Positions 1 through 10,932 of a DNA stretch of 64,000 nucleotides are shown here, piece by piece. The number at the start of each line of letters is the position of its first letter. The first letter of the stretch is position 1. The stretch is from assembly GCA_016647705.1 (NCBI GenBank), contig CM028326.1, positions 5,208,001 to 5,272,000 on the forward strand, in the 5' to 3' direction. The translations under genes and the position numbers were made by a program. The notes under the pieces are model-generated. The model was not told where the DNA came from, ran no database searches, and was given only the letters and a program-made list of their open reading frames with translations. The DNA comes from Eucommia ulmoides (Eukaryota > Streptophyta > Magnoliopsida > Garryales > Eucommiaceae).

Positions 1-1469
1 AAATATAATTCAACTCAACCGTTAGAGACGTGGGGTCTGAGATACTTGGGCCGAAATTCGTCCCCCCCCCCCAAAAAAAAAATGCTAAATAATATTATCT
101 GCTTGCTTTTATCAATATCAATCTCAACCATTAATTTGAAGACATTTTCAAATACCATCATGATTTATAATATAGGTTGTTTTGATTTTTCATCGGATGC
201 AGCTAAAAGAAAATTTCTTTCATTTTATCAGGTTGAGGAAGTTCAGACTATAGCCTGCCATTTCTGAATAAGTCTCACATCAAATTTTGAAGGCAGTGTA
301 AAACAAAGGTATAAACCGTCTGTAGGAGATGTATACAATAGAACCTGTGAGAAAGAAGAGACTATTGCAAGGTACCCAAACAAATTTTCAAATATTTGTA
401 TGATGAAATCTTAGGATGTAAAAGGTTTGTATCCGTTGGATCTAAACATATCCTGTTGAACACTGAAATCAAGTTTAATCACAATAAAACTTGTAGATGT
501 GCGGCTGAAGGAGGAAAATATTTTTTTCACACATTTTCGGACAATTTTTACAGTGTCTGTGCATCTGTCTGTGTGTGTGTGTGTGAGAGAGAGAGAGTGT
601 GTGATAGAGAGAGGGAGAGAGTAATTGCAGGCGAGGGAGGGAAGCCGCATAGAAAGGTTTGATAGAGACATGAGTGGTGGAAGTGGTTTTGATGATGAAC
701 GTTTTTTGTTTTGGGGGGTGGGTGAAATGAATTGTGAAAACGATTGATTTTTAACTTGAAAGGAAAGAAAACAGAAAAACTAAAAAAAAAAAAAAAAAAT
801 CCGTATCCAAAATTTGATTGAAGTGTTCCTTCTTATTTTTTATTTTTTTTGAGTATATTCATTCTTGAGCTTTACTAAACTAAATTGACCGAGGTTGAGG
901 CTAACAAGGATCACATTTCTTGTTCTCTCACTCTTTAACATGATCTTCTGTTCGTCTGAACACGATTTTGAGAAACCCGGGATTGGTTTTTGGTTCCTAA
1001 ATTCATTTTTTGTCTCTCGTGGTAGTAGTAGTAGTAATATTTCTCACTTTTTTTCATTTTTTATTTACACAAAAAATAAAAATAAAAAAATTGAAATTGC
1101 AGGCATGAATAGCATTTGCACTTATCTTTTTCTATTTTTTATTTACACTTCTGCCCCTATATGTTTGAGATAAATTTCACTTTCGTCGGCAATGTTTGAA
1201 TTTGAAAAATGAAAAAAGTCTGCCTTTTGCGCTTCACGGTCCAAAATGCAACCATTAATTCTCTTTTCAAATTATCCAATTTGAAAGGTTCTATATCCAG
1301 AGTGATAAACATGGGGGACCAAATTAAAATTTATTCAAAAATTCGAGGGACGAATGTCATTTAGAATGAGAATACTTCATCCACATGTGAACTGTGAAGG
1401 GCCTTCTTCTGTCACTTGTCTTCTACTTTCTATGAATGTGGGGAAAATGGTCTTACCCTTGATAGAGGG

Positions 1470-1531
<62 letters not shown>

Positions 1532-1755
1532 AATGCATTGTTGTGTGAAGTTGATTTTCTATATACAGAAAGCCAGACTCTTGAGGGTATTGTAGTACAA
1601 GGCTGATGGCTGACCCCATTATTACTGTGCTGCCATTTTACTCCGACCCATTGCTCAATCTTGATAGAAATCTAGTTAAAAAGGGAAAATAACCTTGAAA
1701 AGTGGTCCTATTTTGTAAAAAAAAATAAAAAATAAAACTTGTAATTATAGTGAAA
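1..1755. other. intergenic AT-rich DNA with microsatellites
   Basis: No supported gene. The stretch holds homopolymer runs, a GT run passing into a GA run at about 569-625, and a CT run followed by an AT run at 1,472-1,531. Short open frames here consist of low-complexity sequence and have no recognisable domain. Confidence 0.6.
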
Positions 1756-1850
1756 TTGCTCCAGTGTGACTTGGAGCTCCTGTGTTTAAATCTTGAGCCT
1801 TTGTAAGCAGCGGTAAGGCTGCATACATTCAGGTGGGCATTGGGTTGCCC
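1756..1850 (+). repeat. SINE-like fragment (Au-type tail)
   Basis: The stretch around 1,795-1,825 contains the GCAGCGGTAAGGCTGC block that resembles the conserved 3' part of plant Au-type SINEs. The tRNA-like promoter half is too diverged to read. Assignment is by eye and weak. Confidence 0.35.
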
Positions 1851-1885
1851 TATTTTTTCTTTCGCCGCATAAATGTGTACGGTGC

Positions 1886-2205
1886 TCTTAGGCCTCTTTC
1901 AATTCCAAAAGTTAACTCAAGAGGTGAGACTTTCCTTTACACTTATAACTTGACCATTAGTCCCTTACACAATCAATGTGGGATAAACCTAATAATTTTT
2001 CCCTTACACATCATGCCTTTGGTCTCGACCAGACTCTCTCTTTGTGGCTATTAGGCAATTATTGTAACCTGGGGTCTGATATCAGTGTAGGGTGGTCTTG
2101 GACTTCTCTCAATTTCAAAAGTTAGGTCATGAGATGGAGTGTTTCCTCACACTTATAACCTGACCACTAACCTTTTTCACATCCGATGTGAGATGAACCC
2201 AACAA
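1886..2205. repeat. diverged direct repeat, LTR-like remnant
   Basis: Two similar blocks lie about 205 bp apart (roughly 1,890-1,992 and 2,093-2,204). Each has a TTTCAATT(C/T)CAAAAGTTA start, a CACTTATAAC-TGACCA middle and an AATGTGGGAT/GATGTGAGAT end. Between them, GGTCTGATATCA at about 2,075 resembles the complement of a tRNA-Met primer-binding site, which suggests remains of an LTR element read on the minus strand. No coding region is attached. Confidence 0.35.
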
Positions 2206-2553
2206 AAGTGCATACAAAGGTAAATTATGGGGGTTTTGATCACAAAACACTCTGAGCCAAACGGGTCTTAAACACGCAAGTAGTCGATGAAGATTTTTGT
2301 CATTGACACCTCTGCAGGACTGTGACGCGGTAGAATCAATAGAAGAGGAGCAAAATCTGATGAAGATTTTTGGTCCCTCTTTGACAAAAACAAAGCGTGA
2401 GGCTTATATTGGGTCTCTCATGACCCATCTACAGTCCAGTCTTTTTCTTCCCAGAAGTGACAATTTTTTTTTGGCAATTAATGCGAAAAGTGGGGCGGCG
2501 GCAAGACTGTTCAAACGTTCAATTTTGATGCAAACAGACTCCATCTCAACCCT

Positions 2554-2560
2554 TATAAAT
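2554..2560 (+). promoter_or_regulatory. TATA box of the small gene at 2,680
   Basis: TATAAAT lies about 120 bp before the small ORF. It is followed by a pyrimidine-rich stretch and an AT/CA microsatellite that would lie in the 5' UTR. Spacing fits a plant core promoter; no transcript evidence is available. Confidence 0.4.
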
Positions 2561-2679
2561 TTTCTCACATTCTTATGAAGCAACCCATCTCTCAATCTTT
2601 CTTCTCATTCTTCAGTTTCAAGCAAATTCCTTGATATACATATATATATATATATGCACACACACAAGAGGGTGGAGAG

Positions 2680-2853
2680 ATGAAGATAGATTCAATGGTC
2701 AAAGCACCCAAATCAAGGTTTGTGATGGAGGTTGCTCCACCACAGTTTGTCTCTGTAATCAAACGCCCACTGCCCAAAATTTTGGATACAATTAAAGAAG
2801 ATGAGGCTTATGTTTCCATGGAGGCCTCTCTTCATCTCTTCAGAGCTCTCTAG
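2680..2853 (+). CDS. small conserved-looking plant protein, 57 aa
   Basis: Single-exon frame of 57 codons plus stop. The start is the first ATG after a plausible TATA box and UTR. The protein has a basic N-terminus (residues 1-13), a hydrophobic core with VAPPQFVSVIKRP (18-30) and then ILDTIKEDE (34-42). This arrangement (VEVAPPQ-x-SV-x-RRP then LDTI-x-E) recalls a family of uncharacterised plant proteins of 60-100 residues, from memory only and without a database check. No signal peptide or membrane segment is visible. The 3' flank to about 3,250 is T-rich and could be 3' UTR. The frame could also be a truncated relative. Function unknown. Confidence 0.5.
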   Translation: MKIDSMVKAPKSRFVMEVAPPQFVSVIKRPLPKILDTIKEDEAYVSMEASLHLFRAL

Positions 2854-3254
2854 AGAGAGAGGGAGAGGAGAGAGAGTAACATGAAGTCTGTTTTTCTTTT
2901 TCTTTTTTTTTGGTTGAATAAAGCTTTGAGGTTGAAGCAGCAGTGTTCGACTCAGAAACTGCGATTGAAGGGTGAAAATAAAGATGGGGCTAGGAGTATT
3001 CCTCAGGTCCTGCTTTTTTACGGGTGAGGTGAAGAGTTGGAGCCTTGGAATTTTTTTTTCAAGGCCTTCCTTTTGATGGCCTTCTTTTTGTGGGGTTGAG
3101 AGAGCTTTTGTGTTAGGTTTCTGTTATTGGATGGTGAATTTTGTTTTCACCATTTTTTTTGGGGAATAATTTGATGATTTAAGCAATAAATTAATTAACT
3201 TTTTGATAATTATTGAGCATGTATTTTCATGTTGGATCACGATTTTGGATATCT
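2854..3254 (+). other. probable 3' UTR and flank of the small gene
   Basis: GA-rich then T-rich sequence after the stop at 2,851-2,853, with no open frame of interest. It runs into the left LTR of the decayed Copia element. Confidence 0.35.
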
Positions 3255-4008
3255 AAACTGAAAGCCACATGAGTACTTAGAATGAAGTTAAATATATTCT
3301 TAAGCAGTGTTTAGGGTTTCTAGATTGTTCTCGTCTATATTATAAATAGAGAGAGGCGTTTACGCATTAGTTACGTCTTCTCATTATTTTCTCTTCTCTT
3401 GGTATCAAGAGTAGGTACTGATTGAAAATTAAACCCATAAGTTATGTTCTACCATTTCATTCTAGTTCGTATATATATATATATATATATATCTTTTTTC
3501 TTCCTTCACTCGCTATTGCTACCCCACCTATGGTGCCGAACACCTTAGATTTCTATCTCGCCGTCATTGCCCTACCTATGTTGCCAAATACCCAAGATCT
3601 TCAGCCCGACGCTACCTTCCACAATTTCACAGCTCAGTTCCGAAGCCTTCGTCGTCGTTGTCTCTGTCTCCGACCTCACCGTCGCCTTCACCTATGCCGT
3701 TGCCGTTTTTGTCTTCGGCCTCACCGTCATCCTTCCACCTCAGAACTAGTCGTTGATGACTCATGTGACCTAGAATGAACAACTAATCTTCTATAAATAT
3801 AAAAAAACATAAAATCAAAAAACTTGGTATTATTTAATGTCTTAAATTGTTTGTTTTTAAATATATGTTCTATTAATTTATTGTATGTAATTTTTTGTTG
3901 GTTCGTTTTGCTTGACCTTAATTACTACTTGGGTTAGTTGATTATATTGGTGCATGCTATCTCTAACGTCGACTATGACGCCTTAATTATTAACCACACG
4001 CAAGTTAA

Positions 4009-5600
4009 ATGGAATTAATTACTTACAATGGTCCAAAGTTGTGCAAGTTGCACTTATCGACCAAGAAAAACGTTGTCACCTCACCGAGTCTGCTCCAGTT
4101 ACTGATGACGAGAAGTACGAAGAGTGGGTTCAAACTGATGCCCAAATTGTTTCTATGTTGTGGAACTGAATGGACCCTCACTTGGATACATATAAAGCAA
4201 TATATGACTATTTTATTGTGTTATATTCGAGTAATCTCACTCAAATGTATGATCTATCTGTCGAGTATTGTACAACTACATCAAGCCACACAATCTATTA
4301 CAGATTACTTTGTTACGGTTGATAGGTTTCATGAGGAGATAAATACAATTATTCCAATGACTACTGGTGTAAAATAAATATAGACCTAGGAAGCACGGAC
4401 ACGAACACGCGACACGGACACGGCGATACGGAAAATTTTCAAAAATCCCGACACGGACACGGCTTGGACACGTCAATAAATAAATATATAATTTTATTTA
4501 TGAGTCTAATTTACGAAATGCATATTGCTATTAAGTAGATTCATTCAACAAAAATAATTAAGGCTTAAAAACACTTGTAAATAAATGAAAAAAAATAAAA
4601 TTACACAATGTAACAAAAAATTACACAGTAAAATTGAGTCTAAACATGAAGGGTAAAAATGTAGTTAGCAAAAGTAAATGTCAGTGCCTACACTATACAA
4701 AGAAAAGGAACAGAAATAGAGCCACCTTTAATTACTGTTTGTCATTTTCGAGCCCTGCGTTTGTTCCCCAATATTAGTTGTCTACCTCCTTCCTTTTTCC
4801 ACATATTCCAACCCTAATTATCAACCCTTCCAAAATCCAAACGATACCCAAATCAGAGAGAGAGACAACGGGGCAGGAGCGACTGTAATGATGAGAAACG
4901 ATTGCAGCGGCGAGGAGCTGCGAGCCTGCCACTGCGACGGCAAGAGTCATGTTCGGCGACGGATTTCTCAATTTCGACGAATTGCGATTGCGAAATGGTA
5001 AGTTTTTGAACTATTGTCTGTAACGGCCGACATGCTAAGGCGCCCCCGTATGAATCGGCCCTAGACTCCGACACGTCCTTGTGAAGTGTCCGACACGGCT
5101 CCCTCACTTGTCAGAAATTAAGAAAAAAAATAAAAAATATTGACACGGTCCGACACGTGTCGGACACCAACACTCTACTCCCGGCGGAGTGTCCGTGCTT
5201 CCTAGATATAGACTCAACATGAGCAGATGACAATTATGAAATTTTTAGCTGGGTCATGCCTCGAATTTGAGCCCATGTGATCTCAAATCCTTGTTAAAAT
5301 GCTACCTTTCCCTCTATCATTGAAACCTATTCACTCGTCTTGTGCAACACTAATCGAGAAAATGCTACGAACTCAGGTTTATCTTCATTATTAGAACACT
5401 TAACCCTGGTCACACAGATCCTCAAGGCGACCTAATGATCTAGTGGTGGCGGACTCCACGTTGCCAAGGTGGCTCTTGGGGTGGCTATGATGGTCGTGCT
5501 CGCGGTCCACATCGTTAATGCTCTTTTTGTGGCAAGGAAAATCATATCAGAGATACTTGTTGGGACATAGTTGGTTGTCCTCCTAAGTCCGCTCATGCAA
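4009..5600 (+). pseudogene. Copia gag remnant with zinc knuckle
   Basis: The frame at 4,009-4,377 carries gag-like sequence, including a block with LYDLSVEYC-like character. After the MITE insertion, a zinc knuckle of the form C-x2-C-x4-H-x4-C is read at about 5,519-5,572. Multiple frame changes show that it is non-functional. Confidence 0.55.
4386..5205. mobile_element. hAT-type MITE, 820 bp, TSD ATATAGAC
   Basis: Terminal inverted repeat CTAGGAAGCACGGACAC at the left and its complement at the right end. The flanking 8-bp target duplication ATATAGAC is exact (4,378-4,385 and 5,206-5,213). The subterminal DNA is full of GACACGG repeats. No transposase is encoded. It lies inside the decayed Copia gag and so is younger than that insertion. 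A second member of the family is at 52,134-52,782. Confidence 0.85.
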
Positions 5601-5960
5601 TAACCTCTTATAAGGTTGATCTTCCATGGTTTGACTCTTCAACTACCAAGGGAATTTATGTGATGAGTATGCTAAGTTCTTTCAGTTTAAGACATACCAA
5701 GAGGCATCTACCCCCGTTTCTTCTCTAGCTCAACGAGGTACTTCTACTGCATGTCTTTCCTTTCATCCTTCCCTATCTATATACTCTGGGTTGTTGACTT
5801 TGTTGTCACTAACCACATGTCAGGTACCTCTTCTCTGTTTTACACATATTCATTCATCTCCTTTGTTGTCAAATGTTATTGTTGTTGATAATTCCACAAT
5901 CCCTATTCATGGCATTGGCACAGTGGAACTCTCACCCTCATGTTCTTTATCCTCTGTCTC

Positions 5961-6542
5961 TAGGAGTGGGCAGCGGGCGAGTTGGGCCAAAACTGCCAAC
6001 CAAATCAATACTAGGCGGGTTGGGTTAGTTTGAACCGTGGACCGTCCAATGATTTACGAGTTGGGAAGAGTTGGATTATGCGGGTTGGTTAGTTTAAACC
6101 GTGGGCTACCCAATAATGTATTGGTTGAGCCTATTTTTGGGTTGGACTAATTAGAACCTTAAATTGCTCTTGAAATATAATAAATATTGTTAAAAAGAAA
6201 AACCATTACATTATAAAAAAAATTGTAGAAAATTACAACAAAATTATAGTAACACACACAAAAAAAAAAAAAAAAAAAAAAAAACAACAACTACTATAAT
6301 GTAGTTTGTAAACCATCACAAAAATAGAAAAAAAAATTACAAACGTAAGTAATAAAGTCTAAAATGGCATCGTTTTGTGTTTACTCGAGAGGGCAGGTTG
6401 AACCCATAAGATCATGGGTCAAATCGTAACCCTCCCATACATGTGCAGGTTTCAAGATTTGACACCCACGCAATGCGCGAGTTAGTATTGGGCAGTTTAT
6501 TTGCAGTGCGGGGTTGGCGGGTTGACCCGTTGCACACCCCTA
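5961..6542. mobile_element. hAT-type MITE, 582 bp, TSD TCTGTCTC
   Basis: Left end TAGGAGTGGGCAGCGGG and right end (read as complement) TAGGGGTGTGCAACGGG form a 17-bp inverted repeat with three mismatches. It is flanked by the exact 8-bp duplication TCTGTCTC (5,953-5,960 and 6,543-6,550). Such ends and duplication length are typical of non-autonomous hAT elements. It interrupts the Copia remnant. The interior is AT-rich and non-coding. Confidence 0.85.
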
Positions 6543-6779
6543 TCTGTCTCGTATATTCTCTCGTTTTCTTTTAATTTGATGTTAGTGAATAAGTTTACTA
6601 AACATATTAATTGTTATGCTTCTTGTTTCCTGATTTTGTCATTATTTAAGATTTGGGAATACATAAGACTTTTGGCGCAAGACATGAAGAAAATGGTCTT
6701 TACTATTTTGACGATCACGATAAGAGTCCTACTATCTCACTCACTGTTATATCGGCCCACTAGATTCATTGTGGCCTAG

Positions 6780-9370
6780 GTCATCCCTACCTTGCCAACA
6801 TCAAGTTACTTGTTCATAGTTTACATCATTTGTCTTCCTCAGATTGTGAATCTTGTCGGTTGAGAAAGTATCATCATAGTTCATTTGCTTCTCAGGCTCA
6901 TATTTAAGCATCGAGTTCTTTCAGTTTAGTTTATTCAGATGTATGAGGTCCTTCTCGTGTTGTTTCTACATTGGGTTTTCATTACTTTGTTACTTTTGTG
7001 GTTGACTTTTCAAGAGTTGCATGGTTCTATTAATGAAAGACCGTGGTGAATTCTTCTCTATTTTTTGTGACTTTTGTGCTGAAATTGAAATTTAATTTAA
7101 TATGTCAGTGCATATACTTCGAAGTAATAATGTTTGAGAACATTTTTCTCAATCCTTGACTTCATTTATGTCACACTAGGTCATCCTAATTCTTGCATCA
7201 ATCTTTTTGCCCTTATACACTGCAAAAAAAAAATGGAGTAGCTGAGTATAAGAATCGACATATCTTAGAAGTGCCTCGTACTCTAATTTTTTAGATGAAT
7301 GCTCCCAAATGCTTCTGGGGTACTGTGGTTCTTAAAGTTTGCTTCTTGGTTAATAAGATGTTGTCTTCTACCCTACATGGCAAGGTTACCCATTCAATTC
7401 TTTTTCCATGGTATCCTTTGTTTGTTTGCATCCTCGTATTTTTGGATGTGTTTGTTTTATTTATCAGTTGACTCCATTAAAGATAATTTAGATCCCTATA
7501 ACTTAAAATGTGTCTTCCTCGGTTATTCTCGTACCCAAAAGGACTATTGTTGCCATACTTCATCTTTATGGCACTCATTTGTATTTGTATGTGCCAATGA
7601 TACCTTCTTCGAGTTTCCCTCTTACTTTTATGTGCCATCTTCTCTAGATGATATAGATGTTACACTTCCTTTTTCGAGCCTTCCAATCCCGACCCCATCT
7701 CTCTCTTCTCTAGAACCTATCTCGCCTTATCGTTCTCCACCTTCTTTGCAGGTATTTACTCTCATCGCCAGAAGGTTACTTCCGTCATTGTGCCCATCGT
7801 ACCTGCATCCTTAGATTCTTCCAGTCTATCCATCCAATTCTGTTTTGGACATGCTCATTGCCATCCCAAAGTGTAAGCGCTCATGTACTAGCCAACTTAT
7901 TTTTAACTTTATCTCGTATGCACACATATCTCCTTCATATTCTTCTTTTGTTGCTTCTTGGTCCTATTTTTCTCTTCCTAACTCTATCTTAGAGGCTCTC
8001 TCTTACCCTGACCGAACAACCGTAATGGAAAAGAAAATGCTAGTGCTACATCATAATAGTACTTGAGATCTCATTTCGCTTTCTCTTATAAAAATGATAA
8101 TTGGATGTAAATATGTATACATAATCATTGTTCATCTTGATGGCATTATTGATCGACTCAAGGTTCGCCCAAATGTTATACTTAGGTATATGTTTGTAAT
8201 TGCTCTCAGACTTATCACTTGTTCATCTCTTTGGTTACCACATTCCGTTGGCCATTATATCAGTTTGATATTAAGAATACTTTCTTAAATGACGATCTGA
8301 CTAAGGAAGTATGCATGGAGAAACCTCTCGGGTTTGTTACTCAAGGGGAGTTCGGTTTGGTTTGTCACTTGAAGAAAATTATTTATGGTCTCAATCAGTC
8401 TCCTTGAGTATGGTTTGAGAGATTTAGTGACATGGCCATCAAGTTTAGTCTTCTGCACTGTGGAGTCGATCATTCAGTGTTCTACAATCATAGTATAGTC
8501 GAAAAAATATTGTTGATTGTGTATATGGATGACATAGTGATTATTAGAGACAACCACAGTGGTATTCAAGAATTCAAACTGTTTTGAATAGTAAGTTTCA
8601 ACCCAAAATTTTGGGTCAGTCAAAGTATTTCTTGGGTATTGAAATTGCTCGATCAAAGCAACACATTTAACTTTCTTAGACGAAACATGTTCTTGATTTG
8701 TTAAGGAAACGGAATGCTAGGAGCTAAATCAATTGCTTCGCTTATAGATCAAAACACAAAAACTATTAGCAGATCATGGTGTACCACTGACAAATTCAAT
8801 GCAATACAGACAGTTAGTTGGAAAGTTGATCTGCTTGATTGTTACGAGACCGAATATCTCATTTGTTGTTAGTATTATTTGTCAGTTCATGAATCATCCC
8901 ACAACATGTATCTGGGATGCAGTTATTCGTATCCTCAGATATTTGAAAATTGCTTCTTGTTGTGGTTTGATATATCAAAACTTTTGTCACACTCGAAACA
9001 AGGATATACATATGTAGATTGAGCTAGATCTCCTTTGGATAAGAAGTCTATTAGAAGGTATTGTGTGTTTGTTGGAAAAAATCTCACAAGTAGACGGCAG
9101 TGGTCGATCAAGTATAAAATCAGAATACAGAGTGATGACTCATAACACCAATGAGCTAACCTGGTTGTAACACTTGCAATTGCTGGAAGAGTTTGGATTT
9201 GAACACTCTTTACTGATGGACCTAGAATGTAATAATCAAGTTGCACTTCATATTGCATCTAATCCAATCTTTCATGAAAGAGCGAAACACATTAAAGTTG
9301 ATTGTCATTTCATAAGATTAGACATGTAAATTCAGCTGATCAGTTAGTTAACTTATTCACTAAACCGTTA
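6780..9370 (+). pseudogene. Copia pol remnant (integrase, RT, RNase H)
   Basis: Broken pol. Integrase-like fragments lie at about 6,780-7,600. Reverse transcriptase lies at about 8,220-8,650, with FDIKNTFLND near 8,265 and the catalytic YMDD at 8,522-8,533. The RNase H region runs from about 8,780, ending in a block reading ERAKHIKVDCHFIR before 9,330. In-frame stops occur throughout, for example directly after LNQSP at 8,405. Confidence 0.7.
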
Positions 9371-9595
9371 AGGGCTTAAGAATAAAATACATTTGTAACA
9401 AGTTAGGAGCAAGCAATATGTATCTCCAGTTTGAGGGAAAGTAATTAAGGGTAGTTATGTAATTTCCGGTGTTTAGGGTTTTTGTATTGTTTCCTTACGG
9501 TTTTTGTATTGTTCTCTTATTTCTATCATAAATAGATAGAGATTGCCATATTATTTAAGCATTTTCATTCTTTTATATTCTCTTGTTATTTTAAT

Positions 9596-10932
9596 AGAAA
9601 TAAATATATGTAAAAAAATTTCATATCTTAGGTAATGTTTGGTTGTATGAAATTGAGAGCTTGAAATTGGAATTAGAAATGAAAGCATTTAAATTTCAAA
9701 ATTTTACAGGCTTAATTTGACCTTTCTTGTTGGGGGGTGTCTCCATTTGAAAACGAGAAATCTGCCTAACTGTGTAGGTAATTAGTTTTTTTTTTTTAAA
9801 AAAAAAACATTGGCGAGTTTCTCTTTTTTTAGGTTGCTTTTAAAAATTAAGAGAAATATGCTCTTGAAAGACAAAATGAACTTTTTAAATTGATAGAATT
9901 TTGTATAACAAGATTACACTTATTTTTTATTTTGTAATTACGAAATAATATTTAATTTTTTATTTAATAATATTTTTCTTTTTAATTTACACGATGTAAG
10001 ATATTTAAATTATTTATTTTATAATACTTATTTTTGTATATTCAATATGTAAGATATTTTTATTTATACTTTTTACATTAATCATAAGTTAATAAAGTAA
10101 ATATTTGTTTTATATGTATCTAATTTTTTATATTTGATTAACATTAAAAATAAATAGAATAGAATATAATATATAATTTTTTTTATAATTTAAGAGTTTT
10201 TTTTAAAAAAATATTTTTCCACTAATATTTACGAAAAGCTTATCATGTGTTTCTCTTTTTCAACTACCTTTTAACAAAATTATCAAATAGTTCATAACTC
10301 TTTTCCAACCGTTCTTTTTTAACGTTTTCTTTTCAACAACTACTTTTGGAAAGATACAGGGAAGATAAGCTAAGCCTACAATGCGTTCTTTTCTGATTTC
10401 AATTCCAATTCAGTGCTTCCAAATGCTGCCTTAGGACTTAGGTAAAGCCTAAGCAACCAAAAGACACTGAAAAACCATTGGCGAACCATATCGCAGCAGT
10501 AGTTTGGAATTTACTTGTATTGGTTTATGATCACCAAACCAATACACAGAGCAAACAAACAAACATTCACATAAAAACATGAATCTTGAAAAATTTTAAC
10601 ATTAATAACCTTATTTTCCTTCTGTATTTTGCCTTTTTTCTTCATAAATTTGATCATCATTAATGAATATTTGAGGAATTTAAACAAATAACCCCTCCCT
10701 CTCTCCCTCTTTACAAAAAAAAAGGAGCTCAAAATCTAATGATGCTACATTTCACTATTTACAAATATAAAATCATACACACAATTCAGATCGAATTTCT
10801 CCGAATTGCAATCGAGCTGAACAGAACAGAACTCTTGTGAAACCTGTCAGAATGTGGCCATATCGCGATGAACTGACTGAAGCCATGCTTGCCGTGTGAA
10901 GAAGCCGAAGACAACGGTTTTCTTTTTTGATT
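9596..10932. other. AT-rich intergenic DNA; 3' side is IF-2 downstream flank
   Basis: No supported gene. At 9,629-10,435 an AT-rich block has weakly matching inverted ends (TTAGGTAATGTTTGG against the complement of CCAAATGCTGCCTTAGG), so it may be a MITE. The last few hundred bases before 10,933 would contain the 3' UTR of the IF-2 gene, which is read from the other strand. Confidence 0.4.

Larger units (their letters stand above)
3255..9595 (+). mobile_element. decayed Ty1/Copia LTR retrotransposon, + orientation
   Basis: The left LTR (about 3,270-3,399) and right LTR (about 9,442-9,590) share GTGTTTAGGGTTT and a TATA-like (T)ATAAATAGA block. A primer-binding site, TGGTATCAAGAG, lies at 3,400-3,411. 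A polypurine tract, GAGGGAAAG, precedes the right LTR. In between, remains of gag, integrase, reverse transcriptase and RNase H occur in Copia order on the + strand, all broken by stops and frameshifts. Two MITEs sit inside (4,386-5,205 and 5,961-6,542). The outer LTR ends could not be fixed to the base, and no target-site duplication was confirmed. Confidence 0.7.

Noticed and set aside
9629-10435. MITE with TTAGGTAATGTTTGG ends
   Set aside because: Ends match only loosely and no target duplication is visible; left as a remark in the intergenic entry.
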